Source: Acidimicrobiales bacterium
Lineage (GTDB): Bacteria; Actinomycetota; Acidimicrobiia; Acidimicrobiales; Acidimicrobilacustridaceae
Assembly (NCBI GenBank): GCA_023264135.1
Contig: JALQSZ010000054.1
Span: 1-6,608, forward strand
Length of the DNA: 6,608 nucleotides
Direction of reading: 5' to 3'
Under the pieces are notes generated by a model. That model was not told the DNA's origin. It was given only the letters and a program-made list of their open reading frames with translations, and did not search any database. Shown one piece after another: positions 5,529-6,608 of the stretch. The translations under genes were made by a program, and so were the position numbers. The number at the start of each line of letters is the position of its first letter. The stretch's first letter is position 1.

Positions 5529-6608
5529 GGAAGGGAAACCGATCTCGTGCGAACGTTCGAATGGCCAGTCGGCGACGGGAGAGAAATGCTCGCAGTGAGC
5601 CCGCCTCCTGGAGTTTCGGTGAGGTCGATGGATCCGTTCATCGCTTCGATGAATCCGCTGGCAACGGCGAGGCCCAACCCGGTTCCTGCGCCACCTGATT
5701 GGTCGCCGAGTTGCATGAATGGCTCGAAAGCTCGGACTCGGTCTTCTGCACTCATTCCCGGCCCATGGTCAGCGACGATGATGTCGACGCGGTCGCCAAC
5801 GGTTCGTGCGGACAGTTGGATCGCGCCGTTGGAAGAACCGTGCCGAACGGCATTGGACGCAATGTTGGCCAAGACTCGTTCGAGAAGTACAGGGTCAGCG
5901 ACGACTTCGAGTTCAGGGTTGATCGACGGCTGGGCAAATGCGTCTCGAAGTGGGCCGAGACTCGCGAGTGCATCGTGCACGGCCTCCGATACTCGAACCG
6001 AAACGAATTCCGGCGTCACCGCTCCAGCATCGAGACGAGAAAGGTCCAAGAGATTTCCGACGATTCGGTCGAGGCGATCGGCTTCTTCGTCGATTGTCAT
6101 CGCGAACTCTCGACGCGACTCCTCTGACCACTCGATGTCATCTTGTAGCAGGCTTGTCGAGGAAGCCTTTATAGAGGCGAGAGGTGTTCGTAGGTCATGT
6201 GAAACCGCTCGAAGAATTGCGGTGCGAAGTCGATCACCCTCGGCTGCTGCTTCCGCCTTCGCCGCGGCGATCGCGAATTCGGAGGCTTCGTCGCGAGCGA
6301 GTTCGGCATCGGCCGAACGTTTCGCGACTTGATCAACGAGTGCACTCACCACAATCGCGACAAAGAAGAACACCGTGAGGGCGGCAAAGTCTTCGCCGCC
6401 CTCGATACGGAAGGTGTGAATCGGGACGGTAAGGAACCAGTTGATGACGGGAAAGGAGACGATGGCCGTCGCAACTCCCGCAACGAATCCACCGATGAGG
6501 GCCGCTCCCACAACGATCCCAAGAAAGAGCAAGAGGTCGGTGGGGAGATTCGGTGCGGGAGTGAGATGTGCGAGCACCACCGTGAGCGCAACGATGCAGA
6601 CAATTGAA
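5525..6608 (-). CDS. Sensor histidine kinase with KdpD-type (DUF4118) membrane domain, 5' end beyond the window
   Basis: The frame stays open to the right edge, so the start is missing. Residue numbers here count from the GTG at 6580. Four hydrophobic segments are visible: one before residue 5 (SIVCIVALTVVLAHL), then about 15-31, 32-50 and 64-83, in the arrangement of the KdpD DUF4118 domain, including VPIHTF where KdpD has a V.P...F loop. A helical, Ala/Glu-rich linker (84-118) leads to HisKA with the phospho-acceptor H128 in SHDLRTPLASIKAS, then an ATPase domain with the N box (ANIASNAVRHG, 238-248), DHGPGMS (271-277) and GTGLGLAVA (299-307). It should autophosphorylate at H128 and pass phosphate to the adjacent KdpE-like regulator; the genes overlap by ATGA. 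The GAF domain that in typical KdpD lies between membrane domain and kinase is absent. Whether an N-terminal KdpD sensor or USP domain exists upstream cannot be seen. The GTG at 6580 falls inside the first membrane segment and is unlikely to be the real start. Confidence 0.85.
   Translation of the reverse strand, partial: SIVCIVALTVVLAHLTPAPNLPTDLLLFLGIVVGAALIGGFVAGVATAIVSFPVINWFLTVPIHTFRIEGGEDFAALTVFFFVAIVVSALVDQVAKRSADAELARDEASEFAIAAAKAEAAAEGDRLRTAILRAVSHDLRTPLASIKASSTSLLQDDIEWSEESRREFAMTIDEEADRLDRIVGNLLDLSRLDAGAVTPEFVSVRVSEAVHDALASLGPLRDAFAQPSINPELEVVADPVLLERVLANIASNAVRHGSSNGAIQLSARTVGDRVDIIVADHGPGMSAEDRVRAFEPFMQLGDQSGGAGTGLGLAVASGFIEAMNGSIDLTETPGGGLTASISLPSPTGHSNVRTRSVSLP

Noticed and set aside
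5010..6332. A 440-codon open frame on the plus strand, opposite both two-component genes
   Set aside because: It spans the junction of two well-supported genes on the other strand, its product is rich in Arg and Ser with no recognisable domain, and long antisense frames are expected in GC-rich coding DNA. No ribosome binding site or motif supports it.

Overview
The window reads as ordinary chromosomal DNA from a moderately high-GC actinobacterium. An Acidimicrobiia-like lineage fits best, though this is inference only. Pointers are an F420-type luciferase-like oxidoreductase, a lipoprotein with a Ser/Thr-rich linker after its lipobox, a KdpD/KdpE-like two-component pair, GTG starts, and tight ATGA/GTGA gene overlaps. 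There is no sign of mobile elements, CRISPR arrays, tRNA or rRNA.

Left end, plus strand (about 1-1119): the 3' part of a DUF192 gene overlaps by four bases (ATGA) the start of rsmI, the 16S rRNA C1402 2'-O-methyltransferase. rsmI converges on the next gene with only 15 bases between the two stop codons.

Everything else is on the minus strand. Reading from the right edge leftward: a histidine kinase with a KdpD-type membrane domain, cut by the window end, overlaps its KdpE-like response regulator by ATGA. After 83 non-coding bases comes a tight three-gene set: a crotonase-fold enzyme, a short-chain dehydrogenase of the 2,4-dienoyl-CoA reductase type, and an LLM-class F420-dependent oxidoreductase. 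The first two are separated by one base and the last two overlap by GTGA. After another 84 non-coding bases comes a SurE-family nucleotidase carrying a lipoprotein signal peptide, which would place this usually cytoplasmic enzyme outside the membrane.

The most interesting material is functional detail rather than a new system. The SDR lacks the standard catalytic Tyr of YxxxK but has the Asn/Tyr/Lys spacing of mitochondrial 2,4-dienoyl-CoA reductase. The neighbouring crotonase lacks the first hydratase glutamate and instead keeps a Glu/Asp pair spaced as in dienoyl-CoA isomerase. Together they suggest an operon for the auxiliary steps of unsaturated acyl-CoA oxidation. The exported SurE is the second point of interest. 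No promoter or terminator could be called with confidence.
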